A stretch of DNA of 22,285 bases from Oppiella nova (lineage: Eukaryota > Arthropoda > Arachnida > Sarcoptiformes > Oppiidae): positions 1 through 22,285 of the forward strand of contig CAJPVJ010000611.1 in NCBI GenBank assembly GCA_905397405.1. Reading direction: 5' to 3'. Shown in pieces: positions 1 to 12,258 of the stretch. Position numbers and translations under genes: made by a program. A model generated the notes under the pieces. That model was not told the DNA's origin, ran no database searches, and worked only from the letters and a program-made list of their open reading frames with translations. Numbering within the stretch: position 1 is the first letter of the stretch; the number at the start of each line of letters is the position of its first letter.

Positions 1-178
1 TTTGTTGTTGTGGTGTATAAAGAGTATAATGTAATACAAAAATATTGTATATAAGAGACGATGGAATCTAATTTAGTATTGATTTAAGAATCAGAAAACA
101 TGAACTCAATTCACTTTCATCTCTGGTTTTTAGCACAGCATTCGCTACAGCGTTATATATGTGTTGTTATAAAAGGAC

Positions 179-181
<3 letters not shown>

Positions 182-219
<38 letters not shown>
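182..219 (+). repeat. (GA)n microsatellite
   Basis: An uninterrupted GA dinucleotide tract of about 38 nt, directly visible. Confidence 0.97.
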
Positions 220-221
<2 letters not shown>

Positions 222-504
222 GGTGAAGAGAAAGGAAGAGAAAATTATCGGTTACTATCATTAACAGGGAATAAGTGAGAGCTAGAGTGAGAAAGTTGTT
301 ATAAGTTTAGTGCAGTATATATAAGACATAACACAACAGCTCACAGAATGTCTACACTTTTATTATTATAATGCAAACGCTGTTTATGAGGAATAACAAA
401 GGAATAGATCCAAAGAATGTGATATTTTATGGCTAACATCTTCATACAGTCTTCATGCTTCTCATACACTCTCCCTCTACTGTCTCTCTCCCTCCCTTTC
501 CTCA

Positions 505-522
505 CTCTCTCTCTCTCTCTCT
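505..522 (+). repeat. (CT)n microsatellite
   Basis: A short CT tract of about 18 nt inside a longer pyrimidine-rich stretch that begins near 470. Confidence 0.9.
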
Positions 523-819
523 TCACACACATATAGTCTGTCTCCGAGTTATGTAATCGAAGCGAAAGAAATTTAAGAGAAATCGCAAGAAAAAGATATA
601 TATATAAAAATTTCTCACAAAACGTTTGCTTCTCTCATATAACAGAAGCTATAATTTTGACGCAAAGACTAACAAATCATAGCATTTATGAAAAGCTATC
701 TCTGTCTGAAAATGTCTATCATATCAAACACAACACGAGAGCATATAAGAAGTCATCCAATCGTTTTCACTTGTCTTTAAGTTTGTGTTCCCTTCCCTTC
801 ATTTCCATTCAATCATCGC

Positions 820-821
<2 letters not shown>

Positions 822-856
<35 letters not shown>
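822..856 (+). repeat. (GA)n microsatellite
   Basis: A GA tract of about 35 nt. Its 3' part forms the left end of the first unit of the 128-bp tandem duplication. Confidence 0.97.
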
Positions 857-859
<3 letters not shown>

Positions 860-1088
860 AAGTTATAGTTGCCTATCATAGAGATATCGCACAATAGGTT
901 TTGAGATAGATTTTTATATCTTCAATACGAAACTAATGTTTTTTATTTGTTTTTATTGGTAGAGAGAGAGAGAGAGAGAGAGACTTAAAGTTATAGTTGC
1001 CTATCATAGAGATATCGCACAATAGGTTTTGAGATAGATTTTTATATCTTCAATACGAAACTAATGTTTTTTATTTGTTTTTATTGGT
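833..1088 (+). repeat. Exact tandem duplication, 2 x 128 bp
   Basis: Positions 833-960 and 961-1088 are the same 128-bp unit. Each begins with about 22 nt of GA repeat and continues with 106 nt of unique sequence starting ACTTAAAGTTATAG and ending TTTTTATTGGT. I compared the unique parts base by base (855-960 against 983-1088) and found no difference. The unit is not coding. Such an exact copy is either a very recent duplication seeded by slippage or unequal exchange in the GA tract, or an assembly artefact around the microsatellite. Confidence 0.95.
961..984 (+). repeat. (GA)n microsatellite, inside the second tandem unit
   Basis: A GA tract of about 23 nt at the junction of the two 128-bp units. 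It is shorter than the tract preceding the first unit. Confidence 0.95.
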
Positions 1089-1102
1089 TTACTTTTAATA
1101 CA

Positions 1103-1104
<2 letters not shown>

Positions 1105-1141
<37 letters not shown>
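1105..1141 (+). repeat. (CT)n microsatellite
   Basis: A CT tract of about 37 nt, 16 nt after the tandem duplication ends. It lies in opposite orientation to the GA tracts at 822 and 961, so those tracts could pair with it as inverted repeats. Confidence 0.97.
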
Positions 1142-1142
<1 letters not shown>

Positions 1143-1705
1143 AAGAAATAAATATAAACTCTATGTTTTGTGTGCGTTATATCGAAATGAATGAATGAAA
1201 GAGAGAGAAAAATGAAAACTAATATAAAAATATATTTTATATACACTTAATTCAATTTTTTATGTGACATTCATTGGCATTTACACTCTCTTCTCTCAAT
1301 TCAAACTATTTTGTTGAGAGTTTTTGTGATAAGAAATATATAAAAATCTAATAAATTGTTTTATTTCGTGAAGAGATTTCTTAAGTAAAATCGATTGTTA
1401 TTGGATTTTATGCCACACTTTTTGTTCAATCATTGCCTCTCATTGTCTCTCTCATCCAGTCCCTCTCTCATTGCCTACCGTTCCCCTCGCTATACTGACT
1501 ACTCATCACTGGATTCCTTTCACTAATAATAATAATACAAATTTATTGACTAATTTAGAGTGAAATAAAAGATTACAACACAAATAGCGATGTGTGTAAT
1601 GATATGTCTTTTGATTTCGCGATTGACAATCAAAACAGATCTCATTATTATCTGCAAAATCAATAATACTTAACAAACGGACAAAATATATATCACTCTT
1701 CCAAC

Positions 1706-1732
1706 GAGAGAGAGAGAGAGAGAGAGAGAGAG
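1706..1732 (+). repeat. (GA)n microsatellite
   Basis: A GA tract of about 27 nt. Confidence 0.95.
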
Positions 1733-2002
1733 CTAAACGAGTATAAAGTTGTGATTTTGGAGCGCATCATAAATCGGAAAGAAATCTCAATTTCTGTCAT
1801 ATATTTATTTCCTGTGAAAACGAGAGGAAAATAAAATAAAACTAAAGAAATAAAAGTTTTAAAATAACAATCTTTTACACAAATATATATAAAATAGAGG
1901 AAAACTAGTGATACTTTTGCCGTACGATTCCATGTGTAATGTGTTTCTCTCGATTCGCTTCCACTGCAAAATAAAGTTGAGTTACTGTTCCTCCCGATCC
2001 CC

Positions 2003-2160
2003 TTCTCTCTCTTTGACTCTCTCGTATACATCACTCTCTTTCTATGCTATAAACTCTCTTTGCTCTCTCACTCACTCACTTACTCTCCATCGCTCTCTCA
2101 ACAATCATATGTCACATATTGCTCTCTCTCTCTCTCTCTCCCTCTCCCTCTCTCCCTCTC
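2003..2160 (+). repeat. Pyrimidine-rich low-complexity stretch with a (CT)n core
   Basis: A long CT-rich region with imperfect CTCT, CTCA and CCTC units. A clean (CT)n core lies at 2122-2141. Translation gives Ser/Leu-rich peptides of no biological credibility. Confidence 0.85.
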
Positions 2161-3456
2161 CTGCATCCCAATTCATGTGATGTGTGAGCTCTACCGACTG
2201 CAGCAATGGTTGAGTCCTAGAGTTTGGAAAACCAATAGATGCCTTACAATCCCTACTGATGCCAGCAATGAATAGCACACACAGGGACAGGGATGTGAGT
2301 AAACAGTGTGTGTACGCCATACAGTCGTATGCGAAGTAAGCGTACAGTCAGTAAAACACAGTGAGAGATGATTGCAGAGATGATGCCAGTGCTCCTGATA
2401 TGCCAGTGCTGTGGACATCAATATTGTATTGTTGTTTGTGTGTAAAAGCCTTAACACACAAAACCCATAATAGGACCCAATAGTGCTATGACTTCTCGCA
2501 CAGCCCTTTGATTTTGGGTTTTTGCTTTTCCATGTGTATGTGTGTCTCAGCTGTATATCTACGGTATATACTGTGCACTCAATCTATGCTCTAAGAGATT
2601 ATAGATATATAACTTATCATACGTGTGCTCTGCTAGTGAATTGATGTATATATAGTTAGTATACTGTTATATATTGGGTACAAATCCTCGCTGATGTTCA
2701 ACAACCAGCGCTGAAAACACGCGTCGGGGTATTATTTTGGTCGACAGCCAATTGTATTAACTGTAAAAATAAGTCTTTTTGCTCCAAATCTGTTGCCGGT
2801 GTGACTGCAATGCCTATGAGATATAGACAGTGATATCGATAGCAAAAAAAGTTTTTTCCTCTCAAATGTCAACTCAGTATATATTTCTGATTTCTTCGGT
2901 GTAATCGTTTGGTGTCTGTGTGTTATCGTCGATCATATCAATCAATTGCAATCAATAGTGTTTTTTGGTGCAAAAAACTCTTTGAGAGCGCCGTATGTAT
3001 TGAATGACAAACGCATACCCGGGTATATCACACACTGTCTGTTCGCATATAATTCTCGGTCACAACACAACAAATATTCAATTTAGTCATCACTACTAAT
3101 ACTTTAACAACAATCGACTCGTGTTTGACTACATGTTTGCTGTCAATCATCTCTGCGCTCCTCTTATATAACATACACTACTATAACGAGAATTGGATGT
3201 CAGAGTGAGAGCATAGAGAGGGGATAGGGATTGCAATCTCTATTCACAGCCATTTCTGCTGAGGATCTCCAAGCATTCAACTGTTTTTTCTACTCAACTA
3301 ATAACATAAACGACTCTTTTTCTGACTGTCTTTCTCCCTCTCACTCAATGTGTGTCTCTTATATACGATAGCAATATATAACCACTTCTTTTGGTTCCAC
3401 TTCTTTGCATTTCAATCAATTGATACGAAAAGACAAACGGTTTTTATATATGAGAT

Positions 3457-3485
3457 ATTTTGCACTTAATATTTGAGTGCAAAAT
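3457..3485. other. 10-bp stem, 9-nt loop hairpin
   Basis: ATTTTGCACT at 3457-3466 is the exact reverse complement of AGTGCAAAAT at 3476-3485, with a 9-nt spacer. It has no following T-run or other context that would give it a role. It could be chance in AT-rich DNA, although a 10-bp perfect arm is longer than most here. Confidence 0.5.
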
Positions 3486-4173
3486 GTTTGCCACCATAAT
3501 GTGTGATATAAGAAGCCGTTTCTCGCAGACTTAACACTGTTTTCACTCGTATTTCCAATTATTCTCGACTCCTAAAAATGACACAAAATTATGATTAATT
3601 TCTGCCAAACAATTCACTCGTCCCTCGCGTTTGCCTCTCAACGACGAATACAACCACTTATTTATGGCTCAAAAATTTACTCCTATTTTAATGCCATTTC
3701 GTAGACGAAATTGATTGAGAATTGTGAGCAAAAAAAGTCGACTTAATTATTATTAAAAGGCATCGGAGCTGAAGGGAAAGACGGCTTTTAAGAGACGGCC
3801 GAATGTATTTCCTAATGAAAAGTTAGGGCACATACATGTTAATTATAAGATTGCGAGATATATAGACCCAGAAATGATATGTAATTAAAGAGATATTAAA
3901 ATGAGATTTGAATTTTAATATAATATATAATAATAAGATATATTTAAGGAATCAAAGAATAAGTTTTTTGTTGAGAAAAGTATAATATATATTATAAGCG
4001 AGTTATACGAATAGGTCTTTTGATTTTAAAATACACATAAGTATTTCTAAAACATATTTTTGATCACTTGATTATATGATATCATTTGAGAGAGAGAAAT
4101 ATTAGATACCAGTATATATTTCATCGCTTTTTTTTATTTCTGAGGTATTATTTTCTTATATATATTCCGCGAT

Positions 4174-4178
<5 letters not shown>

Positions 4179-4212
<34 letters not shown>
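4179..4212 (+). repeat. (CT)n microsatellite
   Basis: A CT tract of about 34 nt, followed by a short TCTG run. Confidence 0.97.
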
Positions 4213-4215
<3 letters not shown>

Positions 4216-5026
4216 TCTGTCTGTCTGTCACTGGAAAACCTAAAAACTCAATCCTCATTGGATTGAAGTCCTGTTAGAAAAATATAAAAACAAGATATGA
4301 ATATTATATTCGCTTCACTTCATGCGTAAGAGTAAAAGACTAGAGAGAGAAAAACGAGGGAAGAAATTACATAAAAAACTTTTTTTTCATTTCACGCATT
4401 TTAGTTATTAAGGATTGAAAGCGTAGCCGAGAATAGAAAAGTTGTACACATTTTTATATATCATATATATTTTTCTTTCGCACTCACTATGGCTTACAAT
4501 GAATTGATTGCAAAGTTAGTGCTTTGGCCACAACTTATTTAGTAGTTTTTTCTCTCTCTACTTCACCACCAGTACCACCACTACTAATATATATATGATA
4601 TATAAGTGGAGAGAAAATTTTCAATTGAGTAAAAGCTTGTAAACGGCACAGAATAACACAACTTCATGATACTTAAGTGCAACCGAGAAAATATATAAAA
4701 AACTTTTCAATCACTAAACACTGGTATACAATATATAATACAGTACTCTACATATAATTGTATATCTATTTTAGTTTTTATGAACTAAATAAATGGCAAC
4801 GATATCGTAAAAAAGCAAAAAAGCAAATTCTGTGGCTAAAGAGTTCTGCAATGGATTCTCTCATTGAATAAAAACTAATATCGAAATTGTTTGGCAAGAA
4901 AAACAAAAGTGATTTAAAAATTTTCGTTTTTATTGTTATATGTGTTATTCGGTGACAAAATACACATCAATAATACGAGTGTTGTTACGGCTGTAATGGT
5001 ACAGAAGTTTGGCATAAAAAGAAATT

Positions 5027-5201
5027 ATGTTTAAATCGCATACAGATATGAATGCATTTCATGTCATCTGTAAACTCGCGTCCATTTGTTATACTCCTTC
5101 GACGACAATATTTTTCCACTCAATAGCACTCATAATACTGTTATTAATTTACAATCACTGCTCATGTGTTGGACAACAAATCAAAAATACTGATATTAAA
5201 G
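5027..5201 (+). CDS. Candidate first coding exon (signal peptide) of the Sidestep-like gene
   Basis: An ATG at 5027, with an in-frame TAA 12 nt upstream (5015-5017), opens a frame whose first 58 codons have a charged N-terminal part, a hydrophobic core (TIFFHSIALIILLLIY) and a small-residue stretch (CSCVG before QQ) that looks like a signal-peptidase site. A second ATG at 5048 would give a more usual signal-peptide length. A possible donor, AAAG followed by GTTTGC, ends the exon at 5201 with one spare base. The exon at 17779 needs exactly one preceding base, so the junction makes a Gly codon and stays open. Sidestep-family proteins are secreted type I membrane proteins and need such an N terminus. 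Against it, the donor is not a strong consensus, the implied intron is 12.6 kb, and the frame also reads on to 5290. It is an inference from phase and signal-peptide shape; RNA evidence is lacking. Confidence 0.42.
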
Positions 5202-5455
5202 GTTTGCAAATAATATACTTGTTTTGTTTGCTTTGCTCTATATTTTCTGACTTATATGTATTATTAGAGTTATATTTGCTTTACGTCTGAATTATTAATT
5301 TTTTGGCTGATTTTCGACATTTATTTTGGCGTTTGAGACGAGATGTGTCTTTGCGCTGACTATTAAGATATTTGTGAATATATATTTGCATTGGTCTGTC
5401 ATATATGATTGCCAGTCATGAGAATCGCTTGTCATTTAAAACCTCCTTGTTATTC

Positions 5456-5457
<2 letters not shown>

Positions 5458-5491
<34 letters not shown>
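5458..5491 (+). repeat. (GA)n microsatellite
   Basis: A GA tract of about 34 nt preceded by ATTCATGAG, the same left flank as the tract at 14448. Confidence 0.97.
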
Positions 5492-5495
<4 letters not shown>

Positions 5496-6060
5496 CTAAA
5501 CGCCAATACTATGTTAAGCATAAGTGAATGCATTTCTATAAAATAGTTTAACATTTGATATCTTATGAAACGATTTTGTTTCACACAAATGCTTTTCTTA
5601 TGTAAAGAAATGTATGTTTGTATGAGTTATACAACTAATGTCTTCATACTATATACTAATAGTTAATATAATATTTAAAAAGTGTTAACAAATATTCAAT
5701 TTTATGTAATTATTATTCATATTTACTGAATAACATACAAATGTGTTTATTATTTGTCAAGTGATAAATTAAAATGTTAACACATTTAGTAATATAAATT
5801 TAAATTTTATTACACGCTCAAAGCTGTACAACACGATAATTTATACAAAAAAACTAATATCGCATGTATAAATACCAGAATAAATTTTCAAAAATTTTAG
5901 TTTTCCCAATGAGCTCAGCGTTTTATATTTATTATCTCTATACATATAATAATATTTATAAATAGAAAAACGTTTCGAAACTCAAATTTGTTATTTTTTA
6001 TGCCTCTATTATAACAAACAGTTTGTTGTCATATTATCTGATGAACAAAATCAAAAGCAT

Positions 6061-6252
6061 TTAATTGTGGGCCAGAGATAAGAATGCAAAATTAATTTGC
6101 ATATAGTTTTTAATGGTGTCTCGCAACCAATCATAATAAGGTGGGGCCGGTATGCCAGTGATTCGGTAGTATTTTTCATATCCCGCACACATATATTTCA
6201 TGCTTGTATAATCAGATTCATATTTATTTTTGAAAAATCTTTTTGAATACAA
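6061..6252 (-). other. Unassigned 63-codon open frame in a less AT-rich island
   Basis: A minus-strand frame ends at 6061 and includes the string YYRITGIPAPPYYDWLRDTI. Its codons there are clearly richer in G and C than the surrounding DNA, and the higher-GC island continues to about 6440. I do not recognise the peptide. The GIPAPP string recalls the proline-rich hinge near the start of microsomal P450s, but the expected glycine-rich follow-up is absent, so I do not assign it. It may be a stray exon, a decayed gene fragment or chance. Confidence 0.15.
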
Positions 6253-7627
6253 TTTTTTTGGTCATAAATTCTTCGCCCATATATTCAGTGAGGAGTCGGA
6301 GTGTGCGGTGTCTCTGGCTTTTGATTAAGCGATTCATACGATTAGCGCATTTTCATAATGAAATAAACAGGGCTTTCGAGGAGTGGGATGTCAGTGACAA
6401 AAGACAGTGTGATTCCGGTGCTGGATGTCGTCCAACAGCCATATATAATATATATCACTGAATAGAGTATAGACGAGGATAAAAGTTTTTAATAATAATT
6501 TTATATTTATTTTTATTCAAAACCATTGAACAAATCTAAATACTTAGCGCATAGAGAATGGGACACAGAATTGAATGGAGAAAATCGTTATAAACACTTA
6601 AAGGTCCTTATCTACAGAAACAACACGATATATATTATAACAAGTAAAAGACATTTTCATACAAAAAAAGCTCGACACAAATGTTTTGCACAAATTTTTG
6701 TAGTGTTATAAAAATAAATGTATGAATTTGTACGCCAATGCAGAATGTGATTCGCCTTTCAATATAAATTTTATATATATATTATATTTATGTATATTAA
6801 ACGTCTAATCTTTTATTACGAACGGCTGACAAAATATATTAATATTTTTTTTGCTTTAAAACTTATATTAAATAATAAAAGTTTAATTTATGCGCCGAGT
6901 CTAGACGTTTGCCGGCTTTATTAAATAAGTAAAAATAATAAACACTTATTTGAGAAAATAATTAGAAAAATGTATATATACGAATATGTTTAGAAATTTA
7001 TAATAGACAAAATTGACTAAACTTAATTTAAAATAATATCAGTCAGTACAGAATATTCTGCGAGAATATAAATATTATTTATTACGAATGCTTATATATA
7101 TATATAGTTATGAATTATAAGAAAACACATTTCCATTTGCTATGAAAAATCACATATTTTTTAGAAATCATATGACAAATGAAACGTTAATAATATTTGC
7201 TTGTAGTGACGGGAAAACCATATAAAAATCGTTAACGCATTCATATAAATAGAGACCTAAAAGCGAGTGAATGATTGTATTGATTCCGTTGTTAAAATAG
7301 GAGATAATCTCGTTTTTATATGCATTTATATATAATGGTGTGGTTTTGTTATATAAGGCGAGTGCACACCGTTATAATCCACGCCCTATAAAATGCTCGT
7401 TCATTACATGTAATAAAATCTTATATGCATTGAGTGAATGTGTAAATAAATTGAGAGAAAATTCTTGTGTAGTTTTTCTTCACTATACAAAAAAATAACG
7501 CAGAAATAGCTGATAGAAAATGAGAGCAAAAAAACTTAAGAGAGAAAGAGATTTAATGTTTAAGTAATTTTCTAACATTAATGAAATGGTGACACTAATT
7601 AAGATTTGCCACTCCGTTCACATGCAC

Positions 7628-7631
<4 letters not shown>

Positions 7632-7664
<33 letters not shown>
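7632..7664 (+). repeat. (CT)n microsatellite
   Basis: A CT tract of about 33 nt. Confidence 0.97.
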
Positions 7665-7667
<3 letters not shown>

Positions 7668-9298
7668 TTTTCTGATTTTTATCTCTAGTTTTCTTAAAGT
7701 CAAAGTCACTGTTAGTTTCCTCCAGTCTCTCTGTCTCCCCGAACCTAATACATGCCTATCCAAGACATATGCCTTTTTACAATCAACGAGCTATCAGTGC
7801 TCTCCCACTGTCTCTCCATAGACTCGCGAGCATATTTGAGCGATAATTATGAGATAAGATAATTAAATAATTGATACAATCATTAAATAAGTGTATTGTG
7901 AAAGGACTGGTATGTGAAGGAAAGGCACATAGCGTCTGAGATCACAAACACAATCAATGAATTGTCTTCGGAGTTGAGACACAATTCCTATTCTCGGATG
8001 AGTTTTAGTGAAAACTTTTTTGTATCAGATTTTCAGTTCCGTTTGACGAGTTTTTTGATTGACGTTTCCATAAGTCTCTTATGAATACATATATTTATTA
8101 AATGTGTATTTTTATTTATATCTATTATGTACAGTATTTTTATTTAGAGCCCAAACAAAAATATTGATCTATTTTTATGCCTGCCTTTTATGGGCTCCCT
8201 ATCTATTCGGTGTTCACAAACACAATGTGTATTTTAATACTAATCATTCATTTATGCGATACCTGTGCGAGAATTCATTAAATAACACATACACACAGAA
8301 TTCATTTCCTATTCACTCGGTGTATGTGTTTAGGTGGACACACCTATTATTCAATTTAAAATTAATTTTGTGGACATTTTCGTCTTTTATTTTTATATAA
8401 TAAATAACTTATTTATCTAATAATCTGAAAAATAATGACATTTTTATGACAATAAATAATATATAACTCAATATAGCGATTTGATTATTTTTTTGAATAT
8501 AAACTATAATATAGCAAAAAATATTTAAATAACATATTCTGTAATTACATTTGAATATAGTTGACGTATTAAAGGTAATGCGGTATGAACATAGTAATAG
8601 TATTCATAATTTTAATATTTTAATTGCATTATTTGATACAAAGTATTAATATACACTACTACTTATTAGTACTGTGCTAGTCAAAAAAGGACAGTTAGCA
8701 CACATAATCTGCAATTATACGAGAATTAAAGGTACACTAAAATAGAAATGGAAACATATTTTATTAACATTTAATTTAGCAAAATACTATCCAAACATAC
8801 AACTCGCGTATAAATATTGCAATAATTGGAAATCAAATATACTTTTATATTTGTTTCTTTCATAATATATTTTATTGCAACCAATTTCTTTGCAAAGCAT
8901 TTCATATTTTTATTTCGCACTTTAATGCCGTGTGTTTTGTTTGTTTATGTTACATAACAAGTATTAGATGTATAAAAATAAATTGTTTCAAATATATTGT
9001 CAGTCATTTTGGGCTCATATGTGAGCTGTGTTTTGAATGAAAGGCAAACTCCTGTTCCCTCCATCTTATTCCTATGAAGTCTCGATATGTACTGTTTGTG
9101 TATAGTTTTTGTGCTCAAAGAATATTCTTTTATATAAACTATATTTTCTATTCACAAAAAATACTATAACTTATTGCATAATATATAGGAATATATAAAA
9201 ACTTATGTTTGACTGTTTGAAATATTATTGAAAATATTTTTAACACACAAAAAAAGTAATACAACAGAAGTGTACAGAAGATTCTGTTTAGCAAAATG

Positions 9299-9302
<4 letters not shown>

Positions 9303-9342
<40 letters not shown>
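9303..9342 (+). repeat. (CT)n microsatellite
   Basis: A CT tract of about 40 nt, one of the longest here. Confidence 0.97.
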
Positions 9343-9344
<2 letters not shown>

Positions 9345-10487
9345 AAACTTTCAAAACATGTAAGAAAATAGTCATAAATCATTGAAAAGAAGTCAATTTT
9401 TATTGCAATTTAATCGTTAACTTCTGTCTATTTTTTCAAATGATTCCTTTAAGAGATTAAAAACATCTTTTATCCCAAAACACGCGTACATTTTGTTTAT
9501 GAAAAGTGCACTCATTTCTTATACCATTATGTGTTTCGATAGGTTTATGGCATAACTCATTAGTGGGTTATAATAATGTTGGCAATTTTCATATCAAATT
9601 TCGACCGAAATTTTAAAAAATTATGATTTCCGCGTAATTTCGGTGCAATTTATTATTTGCTGGAAATATTTATGCTCAAACTACTTGCTCATATTATGTC
9701 CACGTCTGAATGCATTGAAATGAATTATTTGTGAATACAATACACTTTTTTATCGTGTAGTTTATTGACAAATGTATTGAGTTCATTATAAATAGCTGTT
9801 TACTATTATACAGTACTATAATGGATATGAATCGAGTGGAGTGTATAGAGTGTAATGATTAAATGAAAGCCAAAATGCATTTTTGCTTTTTTATAGTGGA
9901 TTCAAATTTCAAACTTCAAAATTAGTGCCAATTATTACATAAACTTCGATATAATAAAAACATTCAATTTGTCAGGAATTTGGCTAAAAATGTCAAATAT
10001 GTCAAAGAGTATATATCGCGAAATAGTTGTAGCTCGTTAATTTTAAAAAAGGTTTTTATTTTTGTTATTTTATAAATAAATTCAATAAGAAAATGGTTTG
10101 TACAAATTCTTTATCGGTGTCAAAAACAACAAAAAATGTTGTTTCATTTAAATTGTTTGAAATTATTTTCAAACAAATCTGATTACTTTTTATTTTTAAA
10201 AAAACCCTGGTATTGATTTTGTGATTAAAAATAAGAGTATAAAATGAGATTAAAATTTTTAGTTTTATTTAGTATTTCGCATTTGCGTTAAAATTATATT
10301 ATATTGTATTATATTTTTGTAATTTGATTTGAAATTCAAATATTTACTGGAAACACTTCCCATGTAATATTATATTATTTCTTAGATACTGTATTGTAAT
10401 TTACTTAATTTCAAAAACCTCTGAATAATATAGCTATCAATTCAATTCAAATCAATTATATGTTTGTGTTTTTAATGTATTTAATTC

Positions 10488-10492
<5 letters not shown>

Positions 10493-10532
<40 letters not shown>
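10493..10532 (+). repeat. (GA)n microsatellite
   Basis: A GA tract of about 40 nt. Confidence 0.97.
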
Positions 10533-10535
<3 letters not shown>

Positions 10536-11799
10536 AAGAGAAATCTAATAAAGAATTACCACAAATAAGTAGACATTGAATGAAAGTGAAAGCCTTATCA
10601 GTGAAAGTAAAATTGTTTTTATATTTTTCTTATTCCACTTTTATATTACATCTCATTTAAAGTGGACTTAAGTTTAGTCTTATACTTGTGTTTGGAGTGA
10701 ATGTGAATAAAATATATGATTCCTATTATTAAAAGAAGTCATATAATCATAATTCACTTTTGCCTTCACTTACATACATATGGAGCCAATGCTTTGCCAA
10801 CTATTTTATACTTTTTTCTTTCCTTACGTATAGTAATATACTTTTGCCTCTACTCTGCTATACATAGACTTATTTTTACTAATAATTAGATTAAGTCGTA
10901 AATCCTTTGACTTAACTATAATAAAGTTTATCATAAAAATGAGCTTTAATTTAACGACAAATATTCCTGAACAGAATTCAATTTATGTATAAATATATTT
11001 AGACATACGGTTTAACTTAATAATACTGTAGAAAGAAATTATTATTAAATACCGTTTTCTTTGTAAGGCGTGGGATATGAATATTAACTTTAATTATTTA
11101 TAAATATATTACTTTAAGAAAACTCATAAGAATTGCAAATGAATAGTAAAAGACATGTCATTAATATGACATAAAAATGACAAACATCAACTTATTAATC
11201 TCGCAAAATGGTGAAGTTCAAGCTATTTCATATGGAGTTAAATAAATTATTTACATTTATACAATACTGTATATTTTATCATTTATTTGGCAAACATTTT
11301 ATAAATTCAAACAAATTATAAAGTAAATCCTTTATTGCCTCACATTTATGTTTGTTACTAATGGCAGAGAATTTTCACTTCAAATCCAGGGATACCCAGG
11401 AGTGGTATGTGTCGCGAATATATACACATATCAACGGCACAGTTAGCTTCAGTCCATAATTTAATAAACTCATAATTCACTAAAGGGTTTGGCATTTAAA
11501 CCATTTTTATGCTAAACCAATACAATTCACACAATGAATAATACATGTATTCCTCGGCAGAAAAGGGACGGATATAAACAGAAAACATAAATATATCCGT
11601 AAATCCATTGAATCCCCGGTTTTGCCGTTGCCTTCAAAAGCAAACGTAAATAACAAATATATTTATAAAACAAAACACTTTTCATCCTTTTTCTTGAAAA
11701 TCAATTTTTAACGATTTATGTCCTCTAATAAAAACAATGTGTTAATCGCATTAAAACATTACATTTGAAAAGCATTTTGTACATCACATTTAGAAAGTT

Positions 11800-11826
11800 G
11801 GAGAGAGAGAGAGAGAGAGAGAGAGC
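11800..11826 (+). repeat. (GA)n microsatellite
   Basis: A GA tract of about 26 nt. Confidence 0.95.
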
Positions 11827-12210
11827 TAGGTTCAAAATAATATTTGTTTTTTGCTCACTAATAGACTCATAAAATTACAAATAAACTAGAAATAAATATA
11901 ATAAAATTGTGAAAATCTGGACCAAAACGGAATCGACGATTCAATGATAGACTAGACTTTGATTTTGTATCTCATATTTTTTCAGAAACTCAAACCTCTG
12001 TGAACTTAAAATCTGTTTTTATCTCTTTTCTCACTATTTTTCTCTCCATTTCTCTTCGTTCGCTATTTTTGTTTTTGGTTTTGAAAACTTAACTTAATTT
12101 TATATTTATATTTACAGTATCTCTTTTCACAGTCTTTTGACTCGAGAATTGTGTTCAATATATCTATAAAGAGAGACTGACTTTAATGCAGTTATCAGTT
12201 ATATCTGTGT

Positions 12211-12217
12211 CTCTCTC

Positions 12218-12252
<35 letters not shown>
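12211..12252 (+). repeat. (CT)n microsatellite with one interruption
   Basis: A CT tract of about 42 nt with a single A interruption at 12220, ending in CACACA. Confidence 0.95.

Positions 12253-12258
<6 letters not shown>

Larger units (their letters stand above)
1..5026. other. Non-coding region upstream of the candidate first exon
   Basis: I see no supportable coding exon here. Open frames in the region are short and mostly run through GA/CT microsatellites, giving RERERE or SLSLSL peptides. The stretch from about 2170 to 3300 is less AT-rich than its surroundings and has donor-like strings such as GTGAGT near 2296 and GTAAGC near 2336, so an untranslated 5' exon or promoter could lie here, but no signal decides it. 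The notable structures are several microsatellites, an exact tandem duplication at 833-1088 and a hairpin at 3457-3485, listed separately. Confidence 0.6.

Noticed and set aside
657-860. Open frame ending in an ERERER peptide
   Set aside because: It is produced by the GA microsatellite. The same applies to frames at 341-532, 1061-1246, 1693-2320, 4086-4277, 7606-7821, 9148-9375, 15407-15643, 16099-16293, 16428-16855 and 20622-20865, all read through GA/CT tracts.
2191-2457. 88-codon minus-strand open frame (Cys/His/Leu rich)
   Set aside because: No recognisable domain and no splice or conservation cue. The composition follows the local CA/TG-rich DNA, so I treat it as chance.
2675-2695. tRNA-like T-arm string GGGTACAAATCC
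   Set aside because: It resembles a B box, but no acceptor stem, D arm or anticodon arm can be built around it.
8104-8400. 98-codon open frame, hydrophobic
   Set aside because: It lacks an ATG at its start, is Phe/Tyr/Leu-rich as expected from AT-rich DNA, and resembles no known family.
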